From: Clytia hemisphaerica
Taxonomy: Eukaryota; Cnidaria; Hydrozoa; Leptothecata; Clytiidae
NCBI GenBank assembly: GCA_902728285.1
Contig: CACVBU010000600.1
Location: 353,558-417,557, forward strand
Length of the DNA: 64,000 bases
Direction of reading: 5' to 3'
Positions 22,801-30,855 of this stretch are shown piece after piece (positions within the stretch are counted from its first letter, which is position 1; the number at the start of each line of letters is the position of its first letter). The translations under genes were made by a program, and so were the position numbers. The notes beneath the pieces were generated by a model. That model saw only the letters and a list, made by a program, of their open reading frames with translations. It ran no database searches and was not told where the DNA came from.

Positions 22801-25311
22801 TTAATCAAATTAGGTAGAGCTCATTGTTTTTTCTTTCATATATCTATAGAAAGTTGCAGCTGGAGACAGTATCAAAGTGAAGCCAGTATCCATGACAGCA
22901 ACTAGTTCAACAGCCACATCGTTGAAATCGGAGACTCTTTTCAATGACCTTAAAGCAGCTTTGAGTAGCGACCCTGGTCTTGTCAAGACGGTCAAAGGAA
23001 CATTCTGTTTTCAAATTACCGAGAAAGGAAAGTCTGTTGGTACGTATTAAAGACAATTGTTATTATGATATATTAAAGGAAGCGTGCCTCTATGCTGACA
23101 AAGCAGAATTAACAAAGGAATTTCTGAAAACTTGTGCTCACGTGACTCGGAAGGGGGAGAAAGTTGTTGTTCTTTATTTTGTTTAAAAATGCTGTGTAAG
23201 CAAATAATAGGAGGTACGTTGAATGATGTCTTTTAAATCGTGACACAATCAACCCGATAATTTTTACTCTTTCTTTGAAAGTCAAATATCGAGAAACACA
23301 ACTTCTTAGATCCCTAAGAATCGCAATACTTGGATCTTTCAGACATCTGAACCCTACGCGCCAAAAAAATCACACGGCTTGGGTTCAAGCTTAGTGGCGA
23401 TGAATGATGTTATGTCTGAATTCATTCCATTGACGCGCTTTTAATAAAGACATTCAGCTTTGTAATCTTGAACAATTCTATTGTTGTACTAAGATTAAAA
23501 TATTTATTATGTCAATGTATTGCTAATAATCGTAATGCAATCCTGGTTATTCATTAAAGTGACCGTAGTGCAAAGGTCCAGTAGAGCATCCCGCTACGGT
23601 GCCCACAGTCGTGGTTTCAATCCCGGCCGGGTCATATTGGAGACGTTGCATTTAGTACAAGAATGGTACTTGGTACCTCTCTGCTTGATGCGTCGCAATT
23701 AAGAGAAGCAATCTATGGACAAAGAGTGGCGCCCTCCTCCTACCTTCGGGTAGAGAGCTATCGAAAGAGGAGCCTTCGGGTTGCCTGGCTTACTTACTTT
23801 ACTACTAAAGTTTTTTTCCTCATACATCACCATAGGCAGCTATCATTTGGATTTCAACTCCACTCCACCAGAGATAACCAGCAACGAAAAGACCAAAGCT
23901 GACGTCACCATCAAAGTTTCTGATGACAATCTCATTCTTTTGGCAGATGGCAAACTAAACCCAATGCAAGCTTTCATGCAAGGCAAAATCAAAGTGTCTG
24001 GACAAATCGCTCTGGCTCAAAAACTGGATACTGTTTTTAAAGCTGGAAAGAAGGTTTGCATGATTTTTTTATGTTCTAATCAGACCCTGGTACATTTTCT
24101 GGATACCCTTATCTGTTTTTAGCCTCCTTCTCCGACGAATAAGAATATTTAGCTATTCATTAAACGTATCGATTTTGTTCCCATCTATCTTCCAGGGGGA
24201 TCTCCAGCTCACATAATAAAGATGTGATGATTTTATTCAAAAAGAAGGGAATTTCTTCTTCTTTATCTCTAGAATCTCGTATCTCCTAATTTTACAGTAT
24301 CAAATAAAATTAGCCTGCACTAGCCCAATTGGCGGTTTCAACTTTTTATTTCATGTTATCTCTTAAGCCAAGAGGTATTTGATACATATTAATCAAACCA
24401 CTTTCTTCTCCATTTAGCAAATGGAAGCGGCATCTAAAGCCGCCCCAACAACAGCAACTGCACCTACTACCACCCTTGGTGGCGATTCAACTCTCAAAGC
24501 TCACGCCCTCTTTTCGACTGTCAAAAGTAAAATAGCTGAAATGAAAGATACGACGAGTGCTTTCTCAACTATCAAAGGAGCTTTTTTATTCAAAGTAACC
24601 AGGGCACAAAAATTAGCAGGTAGGTCTGTGGCCTTCTCATCTATAAATTTTTATAATTGTCTCAGCTCTGCCTTTTAACCTTGCTTCAACAGAACACGTA
24701 CATTTAACGTTCAAATGACGTTGGATGAACGTCGAAACAACGTCATATTACCACCAGCTAGGTATAGTAAATGTCCTTTCTCAAACTAAATCTTGTAAAG
24801 CTTTCGGTCCAAATAATATTCCACCTATTATCTGGAAAGACGAAAACTTCCATAGTTTTCTTTTTAATATTGTGGTCTAAGAAAATATTTGAACCAGTCA
24901 TTAGCTGTACCACTAGCCTCTGTACCGAAAAAAGGAGAAGATAAGAAACATGAAAAATGCACCAGTTGCACCTGCTGATTTTATGTGATTTGATATAAGC
25001 CCAAGAAAATATCATATCTAAAACATCATTCGACTATGGGAATCTCTAACGTAATATTAATTTAGCCTATTCTTCATTTGACAGGTGAATTCTTATTGAA
25101 TTTCAACCAATCACCACCCGTCATTGGACTCGGTCCAGGCCCCGCTGACGTCACACTGACTATTGAGGATGATGATCTTGAGCTATTGGCTACCGGCAAA
25201 TTGAATCCAATGCATGCTTTTATGAATCAGAAATTAAAGGCCAAGGGTAAAGTGATGCTTGCACAGAAATTGAATAAAGTTTTTGATATGTACAAGCCTT
25301 CCAAGCTGTAA
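1816..25311 (+). CDS. HSD17B4: Peroxisomal multifunctional enzyme type 2 (17-beta-HSD4) with three SCP2 domains
   Basis: Exons: 1816-2017, 6418-6581, 6952-7132, 8351-8560, 8904-9319, 10118-10345, 11583-11721, 12007-12114, 18377-18525, 19131-19323, 19971-20185, 22850-23039, 23836-24053, 24418-24619, 25085-25311. All introns are GT-AG and phases agree, giving 1013 aa (human about 736). In the family it performs the hydration and (3R)-hydroxyacyl-CoA dehydrogenation steps of peroxisomal beta-oxidation of branched and very-long-chain acyl-CoAs and bile-acid-type precursors. Seen: an SDR domain (about 1-250) with TGAGGGLG at 16-23, NNAG at 99-102 and the S152/Y165-SAA-K169 catalytic set; a hotdog hydratase-2 domain (about 310-599) with GDPNPLHID, catalytic D499 and H504; SCP2 units at 600-735, 736-871 and 872-1013; C-terminal SKL (PTS1). 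The start is the first ATG before the dinucleotide-binding motif. Odd: two extra SCP2 units, each two exons with the same phase pattern. Intron 8 hosts a 6 kb transposon. No canonical AATAAA was noticed just after the stop. Confidence 0.95.
3468..3660 (+). repeat. Dispersed repeat, second copy at 27242-27660
   Basis: The block beginning CCTGAGATCAGATTGTG and ending near GTGTGATTGTG recurs at 27242-27660. There it is split by a ~275-bp MITE. Shared segments include CTAAAAGGACTGG and the ATCGTAAGGAC motif. No coding potential. Confidence 0.7.
3980..4422. mobile_element. Poly-G-ended MITE, 443 bp, TSD CAAGT
   Basis: The ends are CCAGGGGGGGG-CACGCAG and its inverse, GCGTGCCCC...CCTGG. Each is followed inward by a TTACTACAAGACA motif. 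The 5 bases CAAGT directly flank both ends (3975-3979 and 4423-4427). Inside are palindromic units with arms CAGTTACTAC / GTAGTAACTG (4064-4089, 4317-4341), preceded by ACCACCCTTT at the first one. Non-coding. Confidence 0.8.
4512..5045. mobile_element. MITE with CAGGGTTCGAATTATA ends, TSD TAAAC
   Basis: The terminal inverted repeat is CAGGGTTCGAATTATA / TATAATTCGAACCCTG. TAAAC sits directly outside both ends (4507-4511 and 5046-5050). The CAGGG start is hAT-like, but hAT elements usually make 8-bp duplications, so the superfamily is open. The interior is mostly a short-period minisatellite. Confidence 0.7.
4740..4920 (+). repeat. Imperfect tandem repeat (~60 bp) inside the MITE
   Basis: About three copies of a unit containing AAAGCAATAGATAAACGAAT followed by a GAAT-AAGT-GCGA segment. 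Unit lengths vary. Confidence 0.65.
7133..8350 (+). other. Intron 3 of HSD17B4, with a small MITE
   Basis: The intron contains the inverted-repeat element at 7321-7663. Nothing coding is visible from 7664 to 8350. Confidence 0.7.
7321..7663. mobile_element. MITE with CATAGCGTCAGCC ends
   Basis: CATAGCGTCAGCC at 7321 and GGCTGACGCTATG ending at 7663 form a 13-bp terminal inverted repeat. The interior is rich in CCCCC-TTAG-type blocks. No clear target-site duplication. Confidence 0.65.
9617..9900 (-). mobile_element. Possible Penelope-like element tail remnant
   Basis: On the minus strand an open frame ends with a [15 protein letters not shown] stretch. The DNA there reads GGTG...CACCGAAACGTC, a signature I associate with the terminal repeats of Penelope-like retroelements. 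The CTGATGA half of the motif is mutated. No endonuclease or RT motif is visible, so this is at best a degenerate fragment in intron 5 of HSD17B4. Confidence 0.35.
10807..10836 (-). ncRNA. Hammerhead-ribozyme-like core in a Penelope tail (candidate)
   Basis: The minus strand reads CTGATGA, a short GGGA...TCCC hairpin and then GAAA, the core of a hammerhead ribozyme. It lies 3' of the GIY-YIG ORF at 11036-11458, where Penelope-like elements are known to carry such motifs. The base next to CTGATGA does not pair in my reading, so activity is uncertain. Confidence 0.35.
11036..11458 (-). mobile_element. Penelope-like retroelement 3' end: GIY-YIG endonuclease fragment
   Basis: An open frame of about 140 codons on the minus strand, ending at 11036, matches the C-terminus of Penelope-like elements. 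Seen in order: [20 protein letters not shown], a [10 protein letters not shown] zinc-knuckle-like segment, YVGQTVRHL (the YIG half), TRFKEHTR with the conserved Arg, and [14 protein letters not shown] with the catalytic Glu and final Asn. In the family this endonuclease nicks target DNA for reverse transcription. The reverse transcriptase is missing and the frame is not open beyond about 11458, so this is a 5'-truncated copy, as these elements often are. It lies antisense in intron 6 of HSD17B4 (10346-11582). Confidence 0.85.
12255..12628 (+). repeat. Left terminal inverted repeat of the 6 kb transposon
   Basis: Matches the reverse complement of 17861-18242 along its length. The match includes GGTTTCTATATACCGTTGG, a TGATGACGTCATCA palindrome near the inner end, and CATGTTTTTCGACAAA. 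There are scattered substitutions and one gap of about 10 bp near the tip. Confidence 0.85.
12725..13405. mobile_element. Foldback MITE (~680 bp) nested in the 6 kb transposon
   Basis: The ends are TAAAGTCTATTCACG and CGTGAATAGACTTTA; the arms are long and imperfect, around a centre near 13060. TA at both ends fits a Tc1/mariner-type target. The arms share blocks such as GAAGAAGAAAAAAATGAAG and GTGAGTGGAA with the second copy at 32933-33623. Non-coding. Confidence 0.8.
13661..15316 (-). CDS. Transposon protein, exon C: XPG/FEN1-like nuclease motifs and CXC domain
   Basis: 551 codons from acceptor TATACAG (15317) to the stop at 13661. It opens with AWFVNRNPF. Acidic motifs then follow in the order of PIN/XPG-type nucleases: VDGG (D154), FDGYD (D192), SDADTS (D259, D261), SDDTDVL (D282, D283, D285) and [15 protein letters not shown] (D345). 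The last resembles the FEN1 helix-hairpin-helix region with its conserved Asp. Near the C-terminus (489-521) is a nine-cysteine CGCKSGC...CTC...C motif like the tesmin/TSO1 CXC DNA-binding domain. I infer a structure-specific nuclease that could act in transposition. The frame is undamaged within this exon. The open frame continues upstream to 15484, but that part is intron and has no ATG. Confidence 0.75.
   Translation of the reverse strand, partial: AWFVNRNPFTAGKELVSLESGLVDHDNSLNCDKAEEVGAAIHKEMEGKSYTDFHAKKSKQITNLLSLYSNVNIDKDKVTVDPLTLFLRLIVLVERKPEKEIAEYFDYELAPYPMALFKDGLMRTAKKSALKPFLQKGISTVEPKTGPETVRIVDGGALLWCCDWKKNETFDTIFERYASFLKQLKIDTIVFDGYDMSTKDSTHQKRAGSISQDIDIKGGNPCPANRKDFLGNYQNKKHFVEHLAAHLSSTFKVIECPSDADTSIVKEALIIAKNSIVTVFSDDTDVLCLLAHHAFKDPSLKDIYLGDMTKRKGRKREFYKISDITTNNEKLCQYLLFAHAFTGCDTTSAIHNIGKTSIYQKIAASPELQSLASKFYEEASPEEIGNATIRFFELLHSPSDSLSVIRKSKYEQMVLSNRASIDPSTLPPSPRAAYFHGLRVYHQIKVWRDLRDLDFMPLNWGWQLVGDLLFPIMTDEEAGPPDLLKIIRCGCKSGCDSNRCTCRKSGLKCTTFCKECLGTSCRNIEIDNDNEDNVPIYDVDLEDRNFMDIFV
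15516..16696 (-). CDS. Transposon protein, exon B: conserved middle region with a frameshift
   Basis: A long open frame from the acceptor at 16697 begins [12 protein letters not shown] and contains CVTFDQQL, a GGFH-LMSFLG segment, [41 protein letters not shown] and [21 protein letters not shown] recognise this order from uncharacterised multi-exon proteins that recur in many invertebrate genomes. After about 15620 the homology moves to another frame ([15 protein letters not shown]...DYEDFQKIK), which alone joins exon C in phase at donor AAG|GTAAAA (15516). By my count the shift equals loss of one base. The copy is therefore probably inactive unless there is a sequence error. Confidence 0.65.
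16829..17432 (-). CDS. Transposon protein, exon A: N-terminal Cys-rich zinc modules
   Basis: Starts at an ATG (17432-17430) and runs 604 nt to a TCAA|GTAAGC donor. The first 201 codons contain CVICGEAE, a KNCRTKLR segment, a basic stretch ([19 protein letters not shown]), [16 protein letters not shown] and HISCRSSF, which suggests several zinc-binding modules. Odd: exon A ends in phase 1, whereas the best acceptor for exon B (after TTTTCTAG at 16697) leads directly into its frame. The four-G run at that acceptor is one base too long for the frames to meet. Either this copy carries an indel or the junction differs. The expected role in the mobile element is DNA binding (inference). Confidence 0.7.
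17861..18242 (-). repeat. Right terminal inverted repeat of the 6 kb transposon
   Basis: Reverse-complement partner of 12255-12628, starting inside at TTTGTCGAAAAACATG and ending CAGGACTA. Both arms keep the TGATGACGTCATCA palindrome, which resembles a CRE/ATF-type site and may be a binding site (inference). Confidence 0.85.
19131..20185 (+). repeat. SCP2 unit 1 of HSD17B4 (exons 10-11)
   Basis: Two exons (19131-19323, phase 0 to 1; 19971-20185, phase 1 to 0) encode 136 aa. A Ser/Pro/Ala-rich linker comes first, then an SCP2 sterol/lipid-binding fold that includes [14 protein letters not shown]. The unit starts and ends in phase 0, so it can be duplicated without breaking the frame. Confidence 0.9.
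19616..19905 (-). mobile_element. tRNA-derived SINE, minus orientation
   Basis: The minus strand starts GACCGTATCGCAGTGGTAGA (box A-like), followed by GGTTCAATCCC (box B). A body with GGTACTTGATGCCTCTCTGC, a CCTACCTTCGGGTAG hairpin and GGAGCCTTCGGGTCGCC follows, ending in a TTACTTAC-type tail. The copy at 23558-23812 shares all of these blocks. It sits in the intron that splits SCP2 unit 1. Confidence 0.85.
20780..21035 (+). repeat. 52-bp tandem array of palindromes, left arm (5 copies)
   Basis: The motif AGTACACTGTACT starts at 20792, 20844, 20896, 20948 and 21000, an exact 52-bp period. Each is preceded by an ACCACCCTTT-like spacer (CCACTCTTTT at the first). The core extends to TTAGTACACTGTACTAA, a perfect odd palindrome, in the best copies. 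Confidence 0.9.
21420..21535. repeat. Solo end of a poly-G MITE family
   Basis: The block GGCCGAACGTACGGTCG followed by CCCCCTCCCCCCGG is the reverse complement of the left end of the element at 26634-26790 (CCCGGGGG... GACCATACGTGCGGCC). Only one end is recognisable. Confidence 0.5.
21876..22060 (+). repeat. 52-bp tandem array of palindromes, right arm (4 copies)
   Basis: The palindrome starts at 21881, 21934, 21986 and 22038 (spacing 53, 52, 52). The ACCACCCTTTTAGTAC block is the same as in the left array. The spacer (TTTTTCATTGTATTTTTCTC) differs from that of the left arm. Confidence 0.9.
22850..24053 (+). repeat. SCP2 unit 2 of HSD17B4 (exons 12-13)
   Basis: Exons 22850-23039 and 23836-24053 again encode exactly 136 aa with the same internal phase-1 intron. 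A 34-residue stretch centred on [14 protein letters not shown] is identical in protein to unit 1. The DNA there differs at 12 codons, all synonymous by my count. Confidence 0.9.
23558..23812 (+). mobile_element. tRNA-derived SINE, plus orientation
   Basis: Same family as 19616-19905: tRNA-like head with GGTTTCAATCCCGGCCGGGT, body with GGTACTTGGTACCTCTCTGC, the CCTACCTTCGGGTAG hairpin and GGAGCCTTCGGGTTGCC, then a GGCTTACTTACTTTACTA tail. It lies in the intron of SCP2 unit 2 in the opposite orientation, so it is an independent insertion. Confidence 0.85.
24418..25311 (+). repeat. SCP2 unit 3 of HSD17B4 (exons 14-15) with PTS1
   Basis: Exons 24418-24619 and 25085-25311 encode 142 aa: a Thr/Ala-rich linker, then an SCP2 fold with [17 protein letters not shown], ending in Ser-Lys-Leu and TAA. 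It is more diverged than units 1 and 2 and is closest in position to the single SCP2 domain of other animals. Confidence 0.9.
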
Positions 25312-25861
25312 TCTGTAAGATGCACTTTAATTTTTATTCATTTTTTAAATTTGTTTTTCGTTGATACAGATTTTTTATTTTTTTTATTTTTTTTTTTTAT
25401 TTACCAATCCTTTTCAAACAATTTTTCCCCACGAAGAATGATCATTCTCGTCAAAAAGATGAAGTAACCTCAGCCTCTTGTCTTCATCTTCAATTCTTTC
25501 TGTTCTTTGTCCACTTGCCTTGTTTAAAGAGTGCTCCAACAATGCTAACAGTAAAAAAATAATTTCACCGTAGCTTTGCGGGGGTAAAATTAACGATGAA
25601 AAGCTGAAAATTCTCAAAAGTTAGCGGTAAAAAACTAAAATTTGGCATCACGTTTTCCTTGTATAGAATACTTCTCTAAATAGATATAGATGGACGCTTT
25701 TTGACAATACTGATAATTGCTATGCATTTATCGATTTCAAATTATCATGGCTACATTTTCTGATCATCATGCACGTCAATAATAGTTTCAAATTTTAGGA
25801 TAACTTTAGGAGTATGAAATTGTTTCTTTTTTTTTCTCAGACAATTGAATTTTTTTAAACT

Positions 25862-25988
25862 ATTCATGATATGCACCATCGCAATGTCTTCGGCGGACCC
25901 AACAGCTGATTGGCTGAAAGTGACGTATTGACTGATTTCATGTCACTTGCAACCAATCAGCTATTGGGTCCGTGATGTAATGTCAGAA
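25862..25988 (+). mobile_element. Small palindromic MITE, copy 1 (right end lost)
   Basis: Shares ATATGCACCAT-GCAATGTCTTC, CAACAGCTGATTGG and AAAGTGACGTATTGACT with the complete copy at 62108-62265. The inverted arms around TGACGTATTGACT...GTCACTTGC are clear; the right terminal repeat is missing. Confidence 0.75.
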
Positions 25989-26633
25989 TAACACTAAAAT
26001 GCTAACATGAATGCAATACTATAATCATGCCTTTGGGACTAACCACTAAAATCAACTAAAATCAATTGTTTTATGTATATAGGTTTTTCTTGCAAAAAAA
26101 TTATGGAATTTTTTTTCAGTCATATCGGTAAATTTTGTTCTTTCCATTTATTATAGGAATCGATTAAAAATTAGTAAAAAAATACAAATTTATATTTTGC
26201 AATTTCAATTGAAAAACGTTACAATTATTTTCCTTCCATTTAAAACGAACAGCCTTGATATTCAAAACCAACTTTGGTGTTTTGTCAGAAAATCTAAATC
26301 TAGATTTGGTGCTCAACATTCAAATTTATACCTGCTGGACTGATAAAATTAGTTTATGGCTTACCCATTTGAGTTCAATGATTTTTGAGCCCCCTCTGCA
26401 GTTTGAAATAGTTGGTTTTTAAAACCTTGTTTGCAGAGAATTTGTACTTAAAATTGAAGTCATCATAAAATGCCCAAAAAAGGGTTCAAAACTTTTCGAA
26501 TCGACTGCATTTTTTTTGTTGGTTCTTGAGCTCGCAAAGCACTTCTGTGTCAAATACAGTATCAACAACATATGATCTTTTTTCAAGGTTAGGTTAACCT
26601 TTTTGAGCTTATTCTGCAGGAGGACTGCCCATT

Positions 26634-26790
26634 TGGTAATCCCGGGGGGGGGGACTCGACTCAAAAACGACCATACGTGCGGCCCAAAATAAGGCCTTTG
26701 AAATCCGCCAAAATTTCTTCCTTTAATGTACCCTTAACAGGGCCGCGCGTATGGTAGGTTTACCTTCAGCCCCCTCCCCCGGGGGTAACC
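26634..26790. mobile_element. Short poly-G MITE with GGTAAYCCCGGGGG ends
   Basis: GGTAATCCCGGGGGGGG on the left mirrors CCCCCGGGGGTAACC on the right. The inner parts CCATACGTGCGGCCC / GGGCCGCGCGTATGG also pair. Length 157 bp, non-coding. Confidence 0.65.
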
Positions 26791-27241
26791 CTTGTCAAAG
26801 ATCACCTTGTTATTTACCATAAAGGATAAATCTTAAAATTTAGCCCAATTTTTGGATCTTATTTTGCCCGGCAAATAGAGAAACTGTGCAAAGGCATAGA
26901 AAATTCAACTTTCAACAATGCTTTATTCGTTCACCAGCCAAATAAGACTTTATTGTAAAAAACATTGGATTTGATATAGATTTTCCAGAGTAAATTTATC
27001 AATCCCTTACTCAATAAATTGCAGTCGAGGTAAGAATTGTTTGATACTAAGTTTCACGCAACTTTTGTTACGATCTTCAGTCAAAAATTATATACTAAAA
27101 ATTCGTTTAGGGATTGAAACAGTACTCCATTTAATAAATTATCGTGGAAGTGAAGTTATTACTAAGAAAATAACACACAAGAAAAAATACTCATTTCAAA
27201 GATGATTGACTTAGAACTCTAATAACGTATCAAGGAGAAAT

Positions 27242-27660
27242 TAACCTGAGATCAGATTGTGGTTGTTTTCTGCCCACCACGCTGAAGCTCTAAAGGGACA
27301 TGTTTTTTTTTATAAGCATACAAAAATCCGAAAATGGGCTTAGAGATGCTTAGGTCGAAAGCTTAATAAGGCTGAAAAATGCTTGAGGGGATGCTTAAAT
27401 CTAAAGCATAAATTTAGGGAAATACTGAAAATCCGTAAAATTCCAGCCATAAAAAGCCAAAATCAGGAAAAAAACATTCTTCGTAGGCTCAAGTAATTCT
27501 TGCCATATGCTTAATTTTTCCCCATATCTGAGCCTAGATATACTTATAAGTGCAATGCTTATAAAAAAAACATGTATGCAATCTCGAAATCGTAAGGACC
27601 GCGTTCGTCTAAAAGGACTGGGGATGACAACAAAGTTGCGTGATTGTGTTTATGAATAGG
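27242..27660 (+). repeat. Dispersed repeat, copy interrupted by a MITE
   Basis: Left part (27242-27298) and right part (27575-27660) match consecutive parts of 3468-3660. The central ~275 bp is the MITE at 27299-27574, so that insertion is younger than the repeat. Confidence 0.7.
27299..27574. mobile_element. MITE with CATGTTTTTTTTTATAAGC ends
   Basis: CATGTTTTTTTTTATAAGCA on the left and GCTTATAAAAAAAACATG on the right form the inverted ends. A related right end (GCTTATAAAAGAAAAAACATG) is at about 33820-33840. Non-coding. Confidence 0.7.
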
Positions 27661-28204
27661 GCGCCGTATCAGTTTTTGACTTTCTGGCGCACAACAAGAT
27701 TCTTGTTGTAAAATTTTCCGCGGGAGGACTATTTTCCTCAGATGTATAATTTTCAAGTGCCTTCAGAGGTTTACCGTGCACGTAAGAAAATCATGAACAG
27801 CTGTTATCAGGTTAGGAGAAATCGACTGATCGATGTTGGGCACTTGATACTACAGATGGTAGATCGATCTTTTTGCTACATGAAAATTTCGAATTTTTAA
27901 GTCGGGGCATTGATTCAGCTCAAAGAATGAAAGTTTTCTTTGTAATTTAAAAAGTTTGTCATTTTTAATTGCTCTATGTTATTATTTTTACCTTTGATCA
28001 CAAAATATTTTTATTGCCTTGGGAATACGAAAGGTCTTCGGCAAAGGCGATCATGTTTTTACCGAGTTTGTTTACAACTAAGCTAATAGTATACATCCTT
28101 TAACGTCAAAATTATACTATCGCTTAGAACCTTGGCTATGATATACCTGACATCTTGCAAAACCCCGGGTTTACAACAAAAGAAAATTTAAGTATACTGG
28201 GATA

Positions 28205-28305
28205 ATCACGACGACGGACGAAAAATGTAATAGGCTAGTGGAAATACGAAATTTGATTGGTTGAAACTTACTAGCCTGTTAAATTTTCGTTCGTCGTCGT
28301 GATGT
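28205..28305. repeat. Hairpin / minimal inverted-repeat element
   Basis: ATCACGACGACGGACGAAAA and its near-inverse TTTTCGTTCGTCGTCGTGAT enclose about 60 bp that is itself partly paired (GGCTAGT / ACTAGCC). Confidence 0.7.
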
Positions 28306-28739
28306 TTTTGAATAAGAGGGATTTTTCGAGAATTTTCCACCAGTGACATTTTTATTCCAACCCCCCCCCCGCTTATTAATTTTTGAGATTTTTTCCAACC
28401 CCCCTGCTTATTCCAAACCCCCCCGGCTATTAATTACCCGAGAGTAATTGTTCTCCTATAAAAACAACAACCAATCTCTATAATTATTAGTAGACACTCT
28501 CCCCCGTTAAATTGCTTTCCTTTAATAAACCCAACATTACTAACTGGTAAACAAACTCAGACTCTACGATGGAGAACATTTAAGTATCTTACTGATAATA
28601 ACCATTTTTACGACCTTGATGAATTTTAATAATAGAACGCGTCATCTAAGAATTTGATATGACAAAAAGAGGAGTGTGCAAGCTGTAGTTTGTTTTCTGC
28701 TCGCGTGGAACGATTTTGTGGAAGTTAAACCATCACACG

Positions 28740-28812
28740 ACTTGGTTGTCACACGTGTGTATATGCTAAAGCTATATTGCCGGAACCAGAAAGCTGCACA
28801 CTAGACACAACA
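28740..28812 (+). other. Candidate 5' non-coding exon of the RetSat-like gene
   Basis: The sequence ends in a near-perfect splice donor (ACAACA|GTAAGTAA at 28813), and the first coding exon of the RetSat-like gene begins at an acceptor (TTTTTCAG|CTTTG, 34369) just before the ATG. A spliced 5' UTR is therefore expected somewhere upstream. This is inference from splice-site quality only; transcript data would decide. Confidence 0.3.
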
Positions 28813-28973
28813 GTAAGTAATACTTCGTTTTAAACTTAGTCATTTTCTAATGTTATAACATTCATACCTTTTTTCACATATATTTTTTTTCATTTTGAAT
28901 TTTAACTATACTTGCATAATAGTGAGAGATATATGAAATCTTAGGTACTGGGCTTTCATTCCTCTAACGGTAC

Positions 28974-29190
28974 ACGTTTTTTTGTAAAACATCCCAAATT
29001 TTGCCTTTGGATGTTCTTAACTTTTTGGGTTTTAAGCTTAAAAATGTTCTTAAAATGTCCTTATTTTCTCCATTTTTGTGACAATTTTTACCCATTGTCT
29101 GCAAAGCCTTACAACGTTTTTAACTTGTTCTTTGCATTTTGGCCATCGAAGCCTTTTGTTCTTATATAGTTTGTTCTTATAAAAAAGCGT
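28974..29190 (+). mobile_element. ACGTTTTTT-family MITE, copy 1
   Basis: Starts ACGTTTTTTTGTAAAACATC and ends GTTCTTATAAAAAAGCGT. The body has TTGGATGTTCTTAAC and AATGTTCTTA blocks and a GCAAAGCCTTA block shared with copies at 30624, 41483, 46358 and 53736. Confidence 0.75.
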
Positions 29191-30623
29191 ATGCTTGGGA
29201 TTTCATTTCTCTAATTTATGCTTTTCTCTTTTCACGTTGTTGAGAATTCTGCCTGAGAAGTTTTTCCCTATAAATATTGCTAATGGGAATGAAATATCAT
29301 GAAAACTGCAATAATTCAGAATCGATGAAATTCAACCTTTTTTTTTAGCATCGATATAAACAAGTATTTTCAAACGATTAAAAATTCCTCATTTTTCATC
29401 TTCACTTTTCAAATTCGTTAATTTGTCAGAAATAATCTAAATCAACGTGGAATTATGTTATTTGCCCGTCATATTTTATATATTTGACTTTCTATTGAAA
29501 ATTATTGCAAATATTTTCAAAGAGCAAAATTTTATTAAATAGTTCCTATGGTACCTGAGGCGGTAGCATATGATTTTTAACGTCGGGACAATTAAATCTT
29601 TAATACGTTAATGCTCCGGAGCTGATTTTTGTTAGGCTATTTTGAAATCTAGTTAATTTACATACTTGCCGCAAGGTTGCAGAGGAATTTTTGGTTAAAA
29701 CTGTTTCTTTTTCATTCAAGATGTTTGTTTTTTACATTCATTCCGTGCAGCATCCACATTTCTTATCTTAAGGCTTGGAGAAGTTTTGTTTGCGTCGGTG
29801 CGATGCAACAGCTTTTTTGGGGGGTATTTGCCTCACTTTTTGTCCCATGAAACAAAAAAAGAAACCATGGGCATATTTTTCTTGTATTGGTGGGATAGAG
29901 CATGTTGCATTGCACAAACGTGAAAAAAAACTTATCGTGTCCCCAAGCCTTTAGACTAAACGTATTGAATTTGCATTTCGTCCCATGATTTTGGAGCTTT
30001 CATTCATGTAGCTTTCAGAGTAATTTTCTTGCCGTTTAAAACAATTTTGCGTGATTCTGATTTTTATCAGATTTTGTTCAGGTCAATTGAGATGACCAGA
30101 TAACGTGTTTTGAAGCTTGTTTTGAAAAAGAGGTGAAGTAAAGAAGATATTGCGGAAAGATAACTTTGGCAAAGTTTTTCACATTTCTAAACGACGTGTT
30201 TTTCAATAAATTTATTGATATTTTAAAGTGTTATTTGAATTTCAACGCGTCTATTGACAACTTTCCCATGCGTTAAAGTTTATTGATAATGTTAGTATAA
30301 GAATGTATAACATATTAGATGGATATTGAAATAACGTCATGTACCAGCCTAGGAAATGTATAAAAAGGCCAAAATCCCTTTGCTTTTTAATTTACAAGGG
30401 ATGCCAATCAGCCTTAAAGATGACGTCTGCTTATCATTTTTTTGATAGGGATTTTATGAGATGAGAAATCAAATTATGGTACATAAAGTCTTCATTGCTT
30501 TTTGGAAATCAATTTTGGTGACAAAAATTAAATAGAAAGGCATACACCATAAAGAAATTTACTTTACAAAAATCTGCTCAAACATAACCAAAAGTGTTTT
30601 TAAGTCTTATTTGTATCCCTTGA

Positions 30624-30855
30624 ACGTTTTTTTAAGAACATACAAAATTTTTGAAGCCTTCGGATGTTCTTGACTTTTCGAGTTTCAAGCCCTAAAAATG
30701 TTCTTTATATGTTCTTATTTTCACCATCTGTGAGTAATTTTTCACATTTTCCTACGAAATCAGGTATTTTAGTGTCCCCAAAGCCTTGAAGTGTTCTTAA
30801 CTAGCTCTTAACATTTTTGCCATCGAAGCCTTATGTTCTTATATAGTTTGTTCTA
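30624..30855 (+). mobile_element. ACGTTTTTT-family MITE, copy 2, right end cut by another MITE
   Basis: Starts ACGTTTTTTTAAGAACATAC and keeps CGGATGTTCTTGAC, CCCCAAAGCCTTGAA and CATCGAAGCCTTATG. Its terminal TTCTTATAAAAA segment is broken at 30855 by the element at 30856-31116. Confidence 0.75.
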
